A stretch of DNA of 64,000 nucleotides from Roseomonas sp. HF4 (GCF_005222755.1 NZ_STGD01000002.1:484142-548141), one strand, 5' to 3'; positions 9,141-18,174 are shown, counted from the first letter of the stretch. The notes: generated by a model not told the origin, from the sequence alone. Translations and numbers: made by a program.

Positions 9141-9848
9141 TCAGCGTGCCGCGAACTGGGTCTTGCCGAACATCACCTCGCGTTCGGCATCGGTCATCTG
9201 CCCGCGGCGCTGGTTCGCGGCGAGGACCTCGACACCCCGCTGCACCGCGGGGCGCGCGGCGATCGCATCGTGCCAGCGGGCGACGTTGGGATATTGACCG
9301 AGATCAACGCCGCGGCGCTCGGGATTGCGGATCCAGGGGAAGGTCGCGATGTCGGCGATCGAGTAGTCCGGGCCGGCGAGCCAGGCGCTTTCGGCCAGTC
9401 GCTTGTCGAGCACCCGGTGCAGGCGCGCGACCTCGTTCGTGTAGCGTTCGATCGCATAGGGCAGCTTCTCGACCGCATAGTTGGCGAAGTGGTTGTACTG
9501 GCCGAACATCGGCCCGACGCCGCCCATCTGGAACATGAGCCACTGCAGGCAGGTGTAGCGGGCGGCCGGATCGCGCGGGATCAGGTCGCTGCCCGCCTTC
9601 TCGGCCAGGTAGATCAGGATGGCGCCGCTCTCGAACAGGCTGAACGGCTTGCCGCCCGGCCCCTCGGGATCGACGATCGCGGGGATGCGGTGGTTCGGCG
9701 TGATGGCCAGGAATTCGGGGCGGAACTGCTCTCCCTTGCCGATCGCGACGGGCACGACCTCGTAGGACAGGCCGAGCTCCTCGAGCAGGATATGCACCTT
9801 GTGGCCATTCGGCGTCGGCCAAGTCCAGACCTGGATGGGCGCGGGCAT
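9141..9848 (-). CDS. Glutathione S-transferase family protein (YfcG/Ure2p-like)
   Basis: The 235-residue protein has an N-terminal thioredoxin-fold domain (VWTWPTPNGHKVHILLEELGLSYEVVPV), the GSH-binding FLAITPNHRIPAIVD and LFESGAILIYLAEK motifs, and an all-alpha C-terminal domain (SIADIATFPW). This is the layout of the Nu-class, YfcG-type transferases, often disulfide-bond reductases. The frame stays open further upstream. I start at the ATG at 9848 because a GAGGAG ribosome-binding site lies immediately upstream and the thioredoxin fold begins there. The VOC gene is 35 bases downstream on the same strand, so the two may be co-transcribed in a detoxification pair; this is inference. Confidence 0.88.
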   Translation of the reverse strand: MPAPIQVWTWPTPNGHKVHILLEELGLSYEVVPVAIGKGEQFRPEFLAITPNHRIPAIVDPEGPGGKPFSLFESGAILIYLAEKAGSDLIPRDPAARYTCLQWLMFQMGGVGPMFGQYNHFANYAVEKLPYAIERYTNEVARLHRVLDKRLAESAWLAGPDYSIADIATFPWIRNPERRGVDLGQYPNVARWHDAIAARPAVQRGVEVLAANQRRGQMTDAEREVMFGKTQFAAR

Positions 9849-10063
9849 GGCTGTCTCCTCGTTCGTTCGCGGCCACGATGGCGGTGGGCCGACGGCGGCG
9901 CAAGCGGAGGCCCGCCGCGCCGCGCGTGACGGCTGGATGAATTCACGCGGCCCCGCGCACGGCCGCGCCTGGCATGCGGGACGCGCGGCCGACAGCCGCT
10001 GCACTCGTCCGCCTTGACGGCACGGTCCCGCACCGGCGTCCTGCGACGCCTGAGGAGACGCCC

Positions 10064-10693
10064 ATGGACCAGCCCATGCCGCGCGCGAAGATCGCCGAGA
10101 CCGTGATCCACCCGACCGCCCGGCTGCGCGAGGCAACTATCGGCGCGCGCTGCGAGATCCTGGAACGCTGCTCGGTCGAATACGCGACGATCGGCGACGC
10201 ATCCTACCTCGGCCACGACTGCCAGGTCGCGGATGCCGAGATCGGCAGGTTCTGCGCCATCGCGGCGCATGTGCGGATCGGTCCGCCGAACCACCCGATG
10301 GGGCGTCCCTCCCAGCACCGCTTCACCTACGTGCCGGAATACTACGACCCCGCGCAGCAGCGCGACGCCGGCTTCTTCGCCGCGCGCCGCGCGGCTCGCA
10401 CGCGGATCGGCCACGATGTCTGGATCGGCCATGGCGTGACGGTGCTGGCGGGCGTCACGGTGGGCGACGGCGCGGTGCTGGCGGCCGGCGCGGTGGTCGC
10501 GAAGGACGTGGCGCCCTACGCGATCGTAGGCGGCGTGCCCGCGCGGCGGATCAGGGACCGCTTCCCGCCGGACATCGCCGCGCGGCTGCAGGCGATCGCG
10601 TGGTGGAACTGGCCCTTCGAGACGATCATGACGCGGCTGGCGACGTTCCAGGCGGAGGACGCGGCGGGGTTCTGCGAGAGGTGGGGCGCGTGA
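10064..10693 (+). CDS. Hexapeptide-repeat (left-handed beta-helix) acyltransferase, phosphonate-metabolism type
   Basis: A 209-residue trimeric-type acetyltransferase. Repeated [LIV]GxxxX hexads run through the middle (IGARCEI..., [49 protein letters not shown]), with the XAT-family motif [14 protein letters not shown]. The sequence most resembles the acetyltransferase-like proteins encoded in phosphonate (phn) C-P lyase clusters (phn_thr-fam). The C-terminal WWNWPFETI segment also fits that group. No phn genes lie nearby, so the role here is uncertain. The start at 10064 has TGAGGAG at 10051-10057. Alternative: another XAT O-acetyltransferase. Confidence 0.8.
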   Translation: MDQPMPRAKIAETVIHPTARLREATIGARCEILERCSVEYATIGDASYLGHDCQVADAEIGRFCAIAAHVRIGPPNHPMGRPSQHRFTYVPEYYDPAQQRDAGFFAARRAARTRIGHDVWIGHGVTVLAGVTVGDGAVLAAGAVVAKDVAPYAIVGGVPARRIRDRFPPDIAARLQAIAWWNWPFETIMTRLATFQAEDAAGFCERWGA

Positions 10694-10699
10694 AGGAAG

Positions 10700-10832
10700 G
10701 TGGGGGGAGGTAAACCTCCCCCGATCCCCCTCCTTGGCGCCTGGCACGGATCCTGGGAGGTGGGGTGCCAAAGGACAAAGAAGGTTGAAGGGGGTCTGCG
10801 GGCAGAAGTTCCCTTCTCCCCCCTGCCTTGCC
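10700..10832. repeat. Dispersed intergenic repeat, family B, copy 1
   Basis: Purine/pyrimidine-biased intergenic block between convergent genes. The core at 10713-10733 contains CCTCCCCCGATCCCCCTCC and is identical to 37628-37648. It is followed by an AAAGAAGGTTGA element and GAAGTTCCCTTCTCCCC near the end, in the same order as the second copy at 37606-37729. Inverted segments (GGGGGAGG...CCTCCCCC) can fold. No protein-coding signal is seen here. Confidence 0.7.
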
Positions 10833-11798
10833 TCAATCCGCGCGGATGTTGTTCGCCCGTACCACCTCGCCCCACTTCGCCACTTCCCGCGTCAGGAAGG
10901 CGCCGAATTCCGCGGGCGTGGAGGCGATCAGGCGTGCCTGCTGCACGTCCTGCATCGTCGTGCGCACGCGGTCCTCGTTCAGCGATTCGCGCAGCGCCGC
11001 GTTCATGCGCGCCACGGCCTCGGCCGGCGTGCCGTGCGGCGCGAGCACGCCCCACCAGGCCTCGGCCTCCAGGCCGTCGATGCCGGCCTGGCCCACGGTC
11101 GGGAGGTCGGACAGCGCGGGCAGTCGCTCGGGGCCGAACTGCGCGAAGATGCGCAGCGTGCCGCCGCGCGCATGCGGGTTCACCACGGCGGCCGAGCCGA
11201 TCATCATGTCGGTGTGCCCCGCCACCGTGTCGTTCACGGCCAGCCCGCCGCTGCGATAGGGCAGGTGCGCCATGCGGATACCCGCCTTGCCCTGCAGCAG
11301 CGTCATGGTCAGGTGGCCGATCGTGCCGTTGCCGGTGGATGCGAAGGACACTGCCTCCGGCCGCGCCTTCGCGGCGTTCACTACGTCGGCGATCGCGCGG
11401 AAGGGCTTGTCCGGCTTGCAGGCCAGCACATACGGCGCGCCGCCGATCAGCATGACGGGATCCAGGTCGCGGTCCGGGTCGAAGGGCAGTTGCGGCAGCA
11501 GCGCCTTCAGCGTCGCGTGGCTGTCGAAGGTGAGCAGCCAGGTCAGGCCGTCCGGCCGCGCCTTGGCGGCGGCATCGGTGCCGATCGAGCCCGCAGCGCC
11601 GCCGCGGTTCTCGACCACCACCGGCGCGCCGAGGCGCTGCGTCAGGCCGGGTGCCACGAGGCGTGCGACGGCATCCGTCGAGCCGCCCGGCGCGAAGGGC
11701 ACGATGATGCGGATGGGCGCGCCCTGGGCACGAAGCGCCGGCGCGGCAAGTGTCGCGGCGGCCGCGCCGAGCGCGAGGCGGCGGGTCAGTTTGGTCAT
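10833..11798 (-). CDS. Bug/TctC-family periplasmic solute-binding protein
   Basis: Extracytoplasmic receptor of the tripartite tricarboxylate transporter (TTT) type, which binds carboxylates or related small molecules. It has 321 residues: Tat-like or Sec signal peptide (MTKLTRRLALGAAAATLAAPALRAQ), then the family hallmark PIRIIVPFAPGGSTDAVARL, VVENRGGAAGSIG and LAPHGTPAEAV. The ATG at 11798 follows a GGGAGAA site; an in-frame ATG further upstream would misplace the signal peptide. No TctA/TctB permease genes lie in the window, so it is an orphan receptor. It sits downstream of a molybdenum hydroxylase block on the same strand. Confidence 0.93.
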   Translation of the reverse strand: MTKLTRRLALGAAAATLAAPALRAQGAPIRIIVPFAPGGSTDAVARLVAPGLTQRLGAPVVVENRGGAAGSIGTDAAAKARPDGLTWLLTFDSHATLKALLPQLPFDPDRDLDPVMLIGGAPYVLACKPDKPFRAIADVVNAAKARPEAVSFASTGNGTIGHLTMTLLQGKAGIRMAHLPYRSGGLAVNDTVAGHTDMMIGSAAVVNPHARGGTLRIFAQFGPERLPALSDLPTVGQAGIDGLEAEAWWGVLAPHGTPAEAVARMNAALRESLNEDRVRTTMQDVQQARLIASTPAEFGAFLTREVAKWGEVVRANNIRAD

Positions 11799-11870
11799 TG
11801 GGCGTTCTCCCGGTTTCGACGCCGGGAGTGATGCGACCACGGCGCCGGGCAGGCAAGCCCTTCGGACGGC

Positions 11871-12833
11871 TCAGCCTGCGTCGGCAAGGTCGAGCACGCT
11901 CGGGTGGAACAGCGCCTCCGGCGCGATGGGCTGCGCCGCCAGGCCGTCGGCCACCGCGAAGCGGATCATGGCCGCGATCTCGTCGCGGTTGCGCGCAAAG
12001 CCGTAGGGCCACGGATTGCCGCCCATGACCGCGATCTGCGCCTCAGCCGCAGCCGCGATCCATGGCAGCGAGACGCGCAGCACGTTGACCAGCCGCAGTT
12101 CCGCGAGCGACGCCGCCTTGGCCGCGGCGAAGGCGCGGAACAATTCGACCGGCAGCCAGGGATGGCGTTCCGCCACGTCCTTGCGCACCGCCAGGCAATG
12201 CATGATCGGGAAGAAGCCGGAGGCGCCGAACCAGGCCTGTTCCTCGGCCCGGTAATCGGGCCAGAGGCGGTCCACCGGCGCGCTGCGGTCGCGCAGGCAG
12301 GCAGGCGGGCGCGGCGCGATCAGCGCGTCGATCTCGCCGGCGGCCAGCGCGGCCTCGAGGTCGCGGCCCGCGGGCTTTACGTCGAAATCCTCCGGCAGGG
12401 TGATCGCCACGCGCTCGCCCCCCGTGCGCCAGGCGATGCCCTTCGTGTCGACGCCGTAGTGTTCACGCAGGATGCCGCGCATCCATAATGCCGCTGTCTG
12501 CTGGTATTCCGGCAGGCCGATGGTGCGTCCCGCGAGGTCGGCGGCCGTGCGGATGTCGCGGTCGGTGCGGATGTAGACCGCCGAATGGCGGAAGGCGCGC
12601 GACAGGAACACCGGCACGCCGACATAAGGGCTGTCGCCGCGGATCGTCGTCAGGATGTGGCTGCTGAACGAGAGTTCCGTGACGTCGAAGGCGCGGTCGC
12701 GCAGCGCGCGGCGGAAGATGTCCTCGGGTTCGCCCGGCAGGAAGGTGATGTCGCAGCCGGGCACGCGGAAGCGCCCGTCCATCAGCGGGCGCGTGCGGTC
12801 GGAGGATGTGCAGGCGAGGGTGAGCGGAATCAT
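11871..12833 (-). CDS. 4,5-dihydroxyphthalate decarboxylase-like / NMT1-like substrate-binding-fold protein
   Basis: The 320-residue protein has no signal peptide (MIPLTLACTSSDRTRPLMDGRF). It resembles the family that includes 4,5-dihydroxyphthalate decarboxylase and THI5/NMT1-like periplasmic-binding-fold proteins: FDVTELSFSSHILTT, SRAFRHSAVYIRTD, DLAGRTIGLPEYQQTAALWMRG and YGVDTKGIAW are characteristic. Enzymes of this group decarboxylate aromatic acids, but many members are annotated as ABC substrate-binding proteins, and the sequence cannot decide between them. Lack of an export signal favours a cytoplasmic enzyme. Its ATG overlaps the stop of the upstream molybdenum hydroxylase by four bases (ATGA), so the two are expressed together and probably act in one pathway. 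Confidence 0.75.
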   Translation of the reverse strand: MIPLTLACTSSDRTRPLMDGRFRVPGCDITFLPGEPEDIFRRALRDRAFDVTELSFSSHILTTIRGDSPYVGVPVFLSRAFRHSAVYIRTDRDIRTAADLAGRTIGLPEYQQTAALWMRGILREHYGVDTKGIAWRTGGERVAITLPEDFDVKPAGRDLEAALAAGEIDALIAPRPPACLRDRSAPVDRLWPDYRAEEQAWFGASGFFPIMHCLAVRKDVAERHPWLPVELFRAFAAAKAASLAELRLVNVLRVSLPWIAAAAEAQIAVMGGNPWPYGFARNRDEIAAMIRFAVADGLAAQPIAPEALFHPSVLDLADAG

Positions 12834-14953
12834 GAGGCGGCGAGGTTTTCCGGCGTGAAGGGCATGGCGCGCGGGCGGATGCCGAGCGCGTCGTGGATGG
12901 CGTTGGCGATGGCGGCGATGGCGGGCGCGAGCGACGCCTCCCCCGCCCCGAGCGGCGGCTGGTCCGGCCGGGCGATCAGCCGCGTCTCGACCGCCGGGAC
13001 CTCGGAAAAGCGAAGGATCGGGTAGGTCTCCCAGTCGTCGGAGGTGACCGCGCGGGCGTTGAAGGCGACCTGTTCCATCAGCGCCATCGACACGCCGTGG
13101 ATGGCGCCGCCCTCGTACTGGTTGGCGACACCGTCGGGGTTGATCGCCTCCCCCACATCGGCGGCGATCCAGAGGCGGCGGCAGAAGACGCGGTCCAGCG
13201 CCTCGATCTCGGCCGCGACGGCGCAGTAGGCCCCGGTGTTCTTGTAGCGCGCATAGGCGAGGCCGAGGCCGAAGCCCTCCCGCTTCGCACGCCCGCGCCA
13301 GCCGCACATCTGCGCGGCCGCCGCCAGCACGTCGCGCCCGCGGGGGTCATCCAGGTGGCGCAGCCGGAAGTCGAGCGCGTCCTCGCCGGCCATCTGCGCC
13401 AACTCGTCCATGACGGATTCGATCGCAAAGACATTCGCAGGCGCGCCGAGGCCGCGCAGCGCCGAGACCCGCAGCGGCATCCCGGCCAGCCGCTTCACGC
13501 CGACATGCAGGCGCGGCATGCGATAGGCCGGCACCGCATTGCGCTGCGCGCCGCCGCCCGAGGCCAGCGGCGGGTTCAGCGCATTCGGGATCTCGCGCGG
13601 CGGGTCCATGTATTCGACGGCCAGCAGCGTCGGCATCGCGCCGCGCCCGGGGCGGGAGGAATGGCCGTGGCTGATGACCTCCTCCCGCCAGTCGGAGATG
13701 TTGCCCGCCGCGTCGAGCGACGCCTCGATGTCCACGAGCATCGCGGAGGAGACCGGCCCCCAGCCGAGTTCCTCGGCGCGCGACCAGAGCACGCGCACCG
13801 GTCGCCCGGGTGCGGCGCGGGCGGCGAGCGCGGCGTCCAGCGCCACGTCGTCCGCCCCGTTGTGGCCGTAGCAGCCGGCGCCTTCCATGTGGCGGACGAG
13901 GATCGCCTCCTCCGGCATCGCGAGCGCCTTCGCGAGGTCGGCACGCAGGTTGTAGACGCCCTGCGAATGGGTCCAGACCTCGAGCGCGCCTGCCTGCCAG
14001 CGCGCCACCGCGCAGCAGGTGCCGACCGATGCATGGGTCACGTAGGGCCGGTGGAAGGTCGCGCGCAGCGTGCGGGCCGGGGCGCCGGCGGGCGCGTCCT
14101 GCGCCGCGACCACGGCATGCTCGCCCGGCGCCGCGCGCAGCCAATCCGCAAGCGCATGCGCGGGCGGCAGGGTGTCGGCCGCCTGCCAAGTGGCGCGGGC
14201 CGCCAGGCGATCGGCGGCGCGCTCTGCGTCGTGCTCGGCCTCGGCCAGCACCGCGAGGAAGGACCCGTCGCGTGCCACGACCGCATCGCCGGGCAGCGCG
14301 CCGTCCTGCAGCGCAACCAGCCGCGCGCGCCGCGCCGACGGGCGTACCACGCGGGCATGCAGCATCCCCGGCAGGCGCAGATCATGGACGAAGCGCGCCG
14401 CGCCGAACACCTTGTCCGGCAGGTCGAGACGCGGGACGGAGGTGCCGGCGACGCGGCGCTCGGCCGGCGGCTTGGGGCGCGCCTCGGCCGGCGCCTCGCA
14501 GTCGAGCAGCCCAGCCGCAGCCTGCGCCCAGTAGGATCCGACCTGCCGCCCATCCGGCGCGACGAAGGCACCATCCGCGACACGCAGCGCCTCGACCGGC
14601 ACGCCGCTCCGCTGCGCCGCGACGCCGAGGTGGATGGCGCGCGCCGCGGCTGCCGCGTGGCGCAGCGCCATGCCGCTGTCCTGCACCGAGAGACTGCCGG
14701 AGGTGACGCCCTCGTTCGGGCTGTCCGGCGTCGCGGCCGCCTGCAGGCGCACACGGACCAGCGCGACGTCGAGCTCATCGGCCACGATCTGCGCGAGCGC
14801 GGTCAGGATCCCCTGCCCCAGCTCGACCTTGCCGGGCGTGACCGTGACATGCCCCGCGGCGTCGAAGGCGAGCCAGCGGTCGAGCCGCGGATCGGCCGCG
14901 AGGCTGCCCGGCAGCTTCCCCGGCGGCGCGGCGCGGCGGTCGAGGTCGCTCAT
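12830..14953 (-). CDS. Molybdopterin-binding subunit of an isoquinoline 1-oxidoreductase/aldehyde dehydrogenase-like hydroxylase
   Basis: Large subunit of a xanthine-oxidase-family enzyme that hydroxylates a heterocycle or oxidises an aldehyde. It has 707 residues, close to IorB-type subunits. Molybdenum-cofactor regions are visible: VTPGKVELGQGILTALAQIVADEL near the N-terminus, EGAGCYGHNGADDVALDAALAA, LRGLGAPANVFAIESVMDELA, and a C-terminal GAGEASLAPAIAAIANAI containing the catalytic glutamate. No export signal is evident at the N-terminus (MSDLDRRAAPPG). It overlaps the iron-sulfur subunit upstream by four bases and the decarboxylase-like gene downstream by four bases. No separate FAD subunit is present, which fits the IorAB type that passes electrons to a cytochrome or other acceptor. 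Substrate unknown. Confidence 0.88.
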   Translation of the reverse strand: MSDLDRRAAPPGKLPGSLAADPRLDRWLAFDAAGHVTVTPGKVELGQGILTALAQIVADELDVALVRVRLQAAATPDSPNEGVTSGSLSVQDSGMALRHAAAAARAIHLGVAAQRSGVPVEALRVADGAFVAPDGRQVGSYWAQAAAGLLDCEAPAEARPKPPAERRVAGTSVPRLDLPDKVFGAARFVHDLRLPGMLHARVVRPSARRARLVALQDGALPGDAVVARDGSFLAVLAEAEHDAERAADRLAARATWQAADTLPPAHALADWLRAAPGEHAVVAAQDAPAGAPARTLRATFHRPYVTHASVGTCCAVARWQAGALEVWTHSQGVYNLRADLAKALAMPEEAILVRHMEGAGCYGHNGADDVALDAALAARAAPGRPVRVLWSRAEELGWGPVSSAMLVDIEASLDAAGNISDWREEVISHGHSSRPGRGAMPTLLAVEYMDPPREIPNALNPPLASGGGAQRNAVPAYRMPRLHVGVKRLAGMPLRVSALRGLGAPANVFAIESVMDELAQMAGEDALDFRLRHLDDPRGRDVLAAAAQMCGWRGRAKREGFGLGLAYARYKNTGAYCAVAAEIEALDRVFCRRLWIAADVGEAINPDGVANQYEGGAIHGVSMALMEQVAFNARAVTSDDWETYPILRFSEVPAVETRLIARPDQPPLGAGEASLAPAIAAIANAIHDALGIRPRAMPFTPENLAAS

Positions 14954-15438
14954 GCGCCTGGCTCCGGCGCCCGGCGGCCGGATGCCATCTCCGCCGCCGC
15001 GCGTCGCACGGCGCGCAGGATGCGGTTGTGGCTGCCGCAGCGGCAGAGATGGGGGTCGAGTGCGGCGCGGATCGCGGCCTCGTCCGGGTCCGGCTCGCGC
15101 GCCAGCAGCGCCGCCGCCGCGACCAGGATGCCGGACAGGCAGAAGCCGCACTGCCCCGCCTGTTCCTCGAGGAAGGCGCGCTGCAGCGGATGCGGCGCGT
15201 CCTCCGTGCCGAGGCCCTCCACCGTCGTCACGTGGCGCCCGGCCACGGCGCCGGTGCCAAGCGTGCAGCCGTAGGCCGGCACGCCATCGACCAGCACGAC
15301 GCAGGCGCCGCACTGTTCCGCACCGCAGCCGAAGCGCGGGCCGGACAGGCCGAGCGGCCCGCGCAAAGCGTGCAGCAGCGGCGTCGTGTCCGGTACCTCC
15401 ACCGCGACCGCGGCGCCGTTCAGGGTGAAGGCGACCAT
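14950..15438 (-). CDS. [2Fe-2S] subunit of the molybdenum hydroxylase
   Basis: Small electron-transfer subunit (162 aa) of the same enzyme. The N-terminal plant-type ferredoxin domain has the cysteine set FGCGAEQCGACVVLVDG...YGC, and the C-terminal four-helix [2Fe-2S] domain has GQCGFCLSGIL and HLCRCGSHNRI. Both clusters are intact. It is the first gene of the hydroxylase operon, and its stop overlaps the large-subunit ATG. A Bug receptor ends only seven bases upstream on the same strand, so receptor, iron-sulfur subunit, molybdenum subunit and decarboxylase-like protein could be one transcript. Confidence 0.93.
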   Translation of the reverse strand: MVAFTLNGAAVAVEVPDTTPLLHALRGPLGLSGPRFGCGAEQCGACVVLVDGVPAYGCTLGTGAVAGRHVTTVEGLGTEDAPHPLQRAFLEEQAGQCGFCLSGILVAAAALLAREPDPDEAAIRAALDPHLCRCGSHNRILRAVRRAAAEMASGRRAPEPGA

Positions 15439-15445
15439 GGCGCCG

Positions 15446-16411
15446 TCAGGTCGGCTGCATGCCGGCCATGCGGATGCCTTCCGCCTGCTTGGCGATGTCG
15501 CCGCGCAGGAAGGCGTCGAATTCCGCGATCGACATCGGGTTGACCTGGGCGCCGAGGCGCAGCTGCGCGGCGCGCGTGGCCTCGAGGCCCATGACGCGGT
15601 TCACCTCGGCATTCAGGCGCTCGCGCTGCTCCATCGGCATCGCGGTGGGCGCCATGAGGCCGAGCCAGATGCTGGCCTCGTAGCCGGGCAGCACCTCGGC
15701 CACCGTCGGCACCTCGGGCAGCAGGGGGCTGCGGCGCGGACCGGTCGTGGCCAGCGCACGCACGCGCCCGGCCTGCGCCTGGGACGCCATGGTAGGGATG
15801 GCGTCGAACATCATCGGCACCTGGCCCGAGATGAGCGCCGTGCGCGCCTCGTTCGACCCGCGGAAGGGGATGTGCGTGATCTCGATGCCGGCCATGGCAC
15901 GGAACACCTCGCCCGCCACGTGATAGGGCGTGCCTGGGCCGGAGGAGGCGTAGTCGATCTTGCCCGGGTTCGCCTTCGCGTAGGCGATCAACTCCTGCAC
16001 CGAGGTCGCGGGCAGCGAGGGATGCACCGCCAGCACGTGGTGCGCGACGTTGATGAAGGCGACCGGCGCCAGGTCGCGCATCAGCACGTAGGGGCGGTTC
16101 GGCAGCAGCGTCTCGTTCGCCGTATGGGTGTTCGACATCAGCAGCAGCGTGTGGCCGTCATTCGACTTCACCACGGCATCCGCGCCGATCGTGCCGCCGG
16201 CGCCGGGGCGGTTCTCGATGACCACGCTCTGGCCCAGCGCCTCCGACAATGGGCCGGCCAGGAACCGCCCGGCGACGTCGGCCGAGCCGCCGAGGCCGAA
16301 GGGCACGACGATGCGGATGGGCCGGCTCGGCCACGCCTGCGCCGCCGCCCGGCGCGCGCCGAGGCCGGTGGAAAGCGCGCCGAGCGCCAGCGTGGCTCTG
16401 CGTCCGATCAT
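15446..16411 (-). CDS. Bug/TctC-family periplasmic solute-binding protein (second copy)
   Basis: The 321-residue exported receptor has a twin-arginine-containing leader (MIGRRATLALGALSTGLGARRAAAQ) and family motifs RPIRIVVPFGLGGSADVAGRF, VVIENRPGAGGTIGADAV and VDYASSG-like IDYASSGPGTPYHVAGE. It belongs to the same family as the protein at 10833-11798 but is clearly divergent from it. It begins the putative hydroxylase operon: ATG at 16411 with GGGAGG upstream, and only seven bases separate its stop from the iron-sulfur subunit. Its ligand may be the hydroxylase substrate or a precursor. No permease partner is nearby. Confidence 0.93.
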   Translation of the reverse strand: MIGRRATLALGALSTGLGARRAAAQAWPSRPIRIVVPFGLGGSADVAGRFLAGPLSEALGQSVVIENRPGAGGTIGADAVVKSNDGHTLLLMSNTHTANETLLPNRPYVLMRDLAPVAFINVAHHVLAVHPSLPATSVQELIAYAKANPGKIDYASSGPGTPYHVAGEVFRAMAGIEITHIPFRGSNEARTALISGQVPMMFDAIPTMASQAQAGRVRALATTGPRRSPLLPEVPTVAEVLPGYEASIWLGLMAPTAMPMEQRERLNAEVNRVMGLEATRAAQLRLGAQVNPMSIAEFDAFLRGDIAKQAEGIRMAGMQPT

Positions 16412-16470
16412 GTTCGTGTCCTCCCGTTCGGTTCGCGCATTAGTGGCCGCGCCGTGCGGGCGCGCAAGGG

Positions 16471-17208
16471 TCAGCCCGGCACCCAATCCGGGCCGGGCAT
16501 GGCGCGGTAGGCGTCGCGCAGGCTGTTCGACCAGCCGTCCCGCACGGCACGGAAATAGGCGTCGTCCTCCGTGATGCGCCGGCGTAGCGCCACGCGCTGG
16601 GTCCCTTCCCGGTACACGAGCAGGTCGAGCGGCATGCCGACCGTGAGGTTCGAGCGCAGCGTCGAATCCATGCTGATCAGCGCGAGCTTCACGCCATCCG
16701 CCAGCGTCGTCGCCGAGGTCAGGGCACGGTCGAGGATGGGCTTGCCGTACTTGTGCTCGCCGATCTGGAGGAAGGGGGTGTCGGCCGTCGCCTCGATGAA
16801 GTTGCCGGCGGCGTAGACCATGAACAGCCGCTGCGGCTGCCCGCCGATCTGCCCGCCCAGCAGCAGCGCGATGTCGAAGGCGATGTTCTGCGCGGAAAGG
16901 GCGGGGCCGTCGGCGTCGAACACGGCCCGCACCGCCGCGCCGGCCAGCTGCGCGGCACGGAACATGGTCGGCACGTCGCGCAGCGTGTGCTGCTGGCCGT
17001 CCAGCCACACGCCTTCCTGCAGCCGGTTCCAGACCGCCTGGCTGATGGCGAGGTTGCCCGAGGAGAGCAGCACGATCATGCGCTCGCCTGCGATCTCCTC
17101 GACCTGCATCTTGCAGAAGGTCGAGATGTGGTCGACGCCCGCATTGGTGCGGGTGTCCGACAGCATCACGAGCCCTTCGTCCAGATAGAGCCCGACGCAA
17201 TACGTCAT
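16471..17208 (-). CDS. Anbu, ancestral beta-subunit proteasome-like peptidase
   Basis: N-terminal-nucleophile hydrolase of the proteasome/HslV superfamily that assembles into a helical dodecamer-like ring. The protein begins MTYCVGLYLDEGLVMLSDTRTN: removal of Met exposes Thr2 as the predicted nucleophile. The superfamily Asp (in SDTRT) and Lys33 (FCKMQ) are in place. The length of 245 aa is normal for Anbu. The two genes upstream on the same strand are its regular companions, an alpha-E protein and a circularly permuted ATP-grasp. The fourth usual member, a transglutaminase-like gene, is absent from this locus. The partner set suggests processing of a peptide or amide made by the ATP-grasp; the physiological substrate is not established. 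Confidence 0.9.
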   Translation of the reverse strand: MTYCVGLYLDEGLVMLSDTRTNAGVDHISTFCKMQVEEIAGERMIVLLSSGNLAISQAVWNRLQEGVWLDGQQHTLRDVPTMFRAAQLAGAAVRAVFDADGPALSAQNIAFDIALLLGGQIGGQPQRLFMVYAAGNFIEATADTPFLQIGEHKYGKPILDRALTSATTLADGVKLALISMDSTLRSNLTVGMPLDLLVYREGTQRVALRRRITEDDAYFRAVRDGWSNSLRDAYRAMPGPDWVPG

Positions 17209-17232
17209 CGGCAGGCGCTCCCCGGCGCCGAT

Positions 17233-18174
17233 TCAGGCCTGCAGGTAGAAATCCTGGATCTGCCGCCCGAGTTCGAGGTTGCGGTCGATGGTGGCCGTCA
17301 GGAAGTCATGCAGGCCGCCGGCCATGATGTCCTCGATCCGGCCGAAGCGGAGCCTGGCGTGCATCTCCCCGACCAGGCGGTGGCATTCGCCCCGCCGGCC
17401 GCCATGCGCGGCGGCGATGCCGTCGAGCGTCTCCTCGATGCGCGCGTAGCAGGCGACGACGGAGCGCGGGAGCTCGGGCCGCAGGATCAGCAGCTCGGCG
17501 ATAAGCCGGGGTTCCAGCCGCGCGTGATAGACATGGTGGAAGGCCCGCACCGCCGAGACCGAGCGCAGGATCGCCTGCCATTGCACATAGGCGACGGCCC
17601 CGTCCTCCTGCGCGTCGGCCAGCGCGTGGTGGTGCACGTCGAGCACGCGGGCCGTGTTGTCCGCCCGTTCCATCATGGTGCCGAGGCGCACGAACCGCCA
17701 CGCCTCGTGGCGCAGCATCGCGTCGCCGTAGGCGCCGTTGAACAGGATCGTGCGGCCCTTCACCCAGTCGAGGAAGGCCGGCAGGTTGTCCGGCGCGAAG
17801 GTGGCGGCCGTGCTGCGGCGCGCCTCCGACCAGGTGTCGTTCACGGCTTCCCACATGTCGACCGTGACGGCGGTGCGCACCGCGCGTGCGTTGCGCCGCG
17901 CCGCGTCGATGCAGGACAGGATGGAGGACGGGTTGGCCGGGTCCGCGGCGAGGTAGCGCACGACCGCATCCTGCGTCGGCGGGGCGCCGGTCGCCTGGAA
18001 GCCCGGCTCGCAGCCCGAGGCGATCAGCAGCGCCCGCCAGGCGCTGTCGCGCCGCGCGACGCCGTGCGTCAGGCTCGCCATCCGCAGCGCCACCTGCATG
18101 CCGCGGGCGATGTTCCCGGCGCGCTCGATGTAGCGGCCGAGCCAGAACAGGCTGTCGGCGGTGCGGCTCAGCAT
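17233..18174 (-). CDS. Alpha-E domain protein (DUF403)
   Basis: The 313-residue all-helical protein starts MLSRTADSLFWLGRYIERAGNIARG and contains MMERADNTARVLDVHHHAL. Both motifs are diagnostic of the alpha-E family, which almost always accompanies circularly permuted ATP-grasp proteins and Anbu. It is thought to be a scaffold or accessory subunit for amide-bond formation; no catalytic residues are known. Its ATG lies inside the end of the ATP-grasp gene (seven-base overlap), and Anbu starts 24 bases after its stop. Confidence 0.9.
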   Translation of the reverse strand: MLSRTADSLFWLGRYIERAGNIARGMQVALRMASLTHGVARRDSAWRALLIASGCEPGFQATGAPPTQDAVVRYLAADPANPSSILSCIDAARRNARAVRTAVTVDMWEAVNDTWSEARRSTAATFAPDNLPAFLDWVKGRTILFNGAYGDAMLRHEAWRFVRLGTMMERADNTARVLDVHHHALADAQEDGAVAYVQWQAILRSVSAVRAFHHVYHARLEPRLIAELLILRPELPRSVVACYARIEETLDGIAAAHGGRRGECHRLVGEMHARLRFGRIEDIMAGGLHDFLTATIDRNLELGRQIQDFYLQA

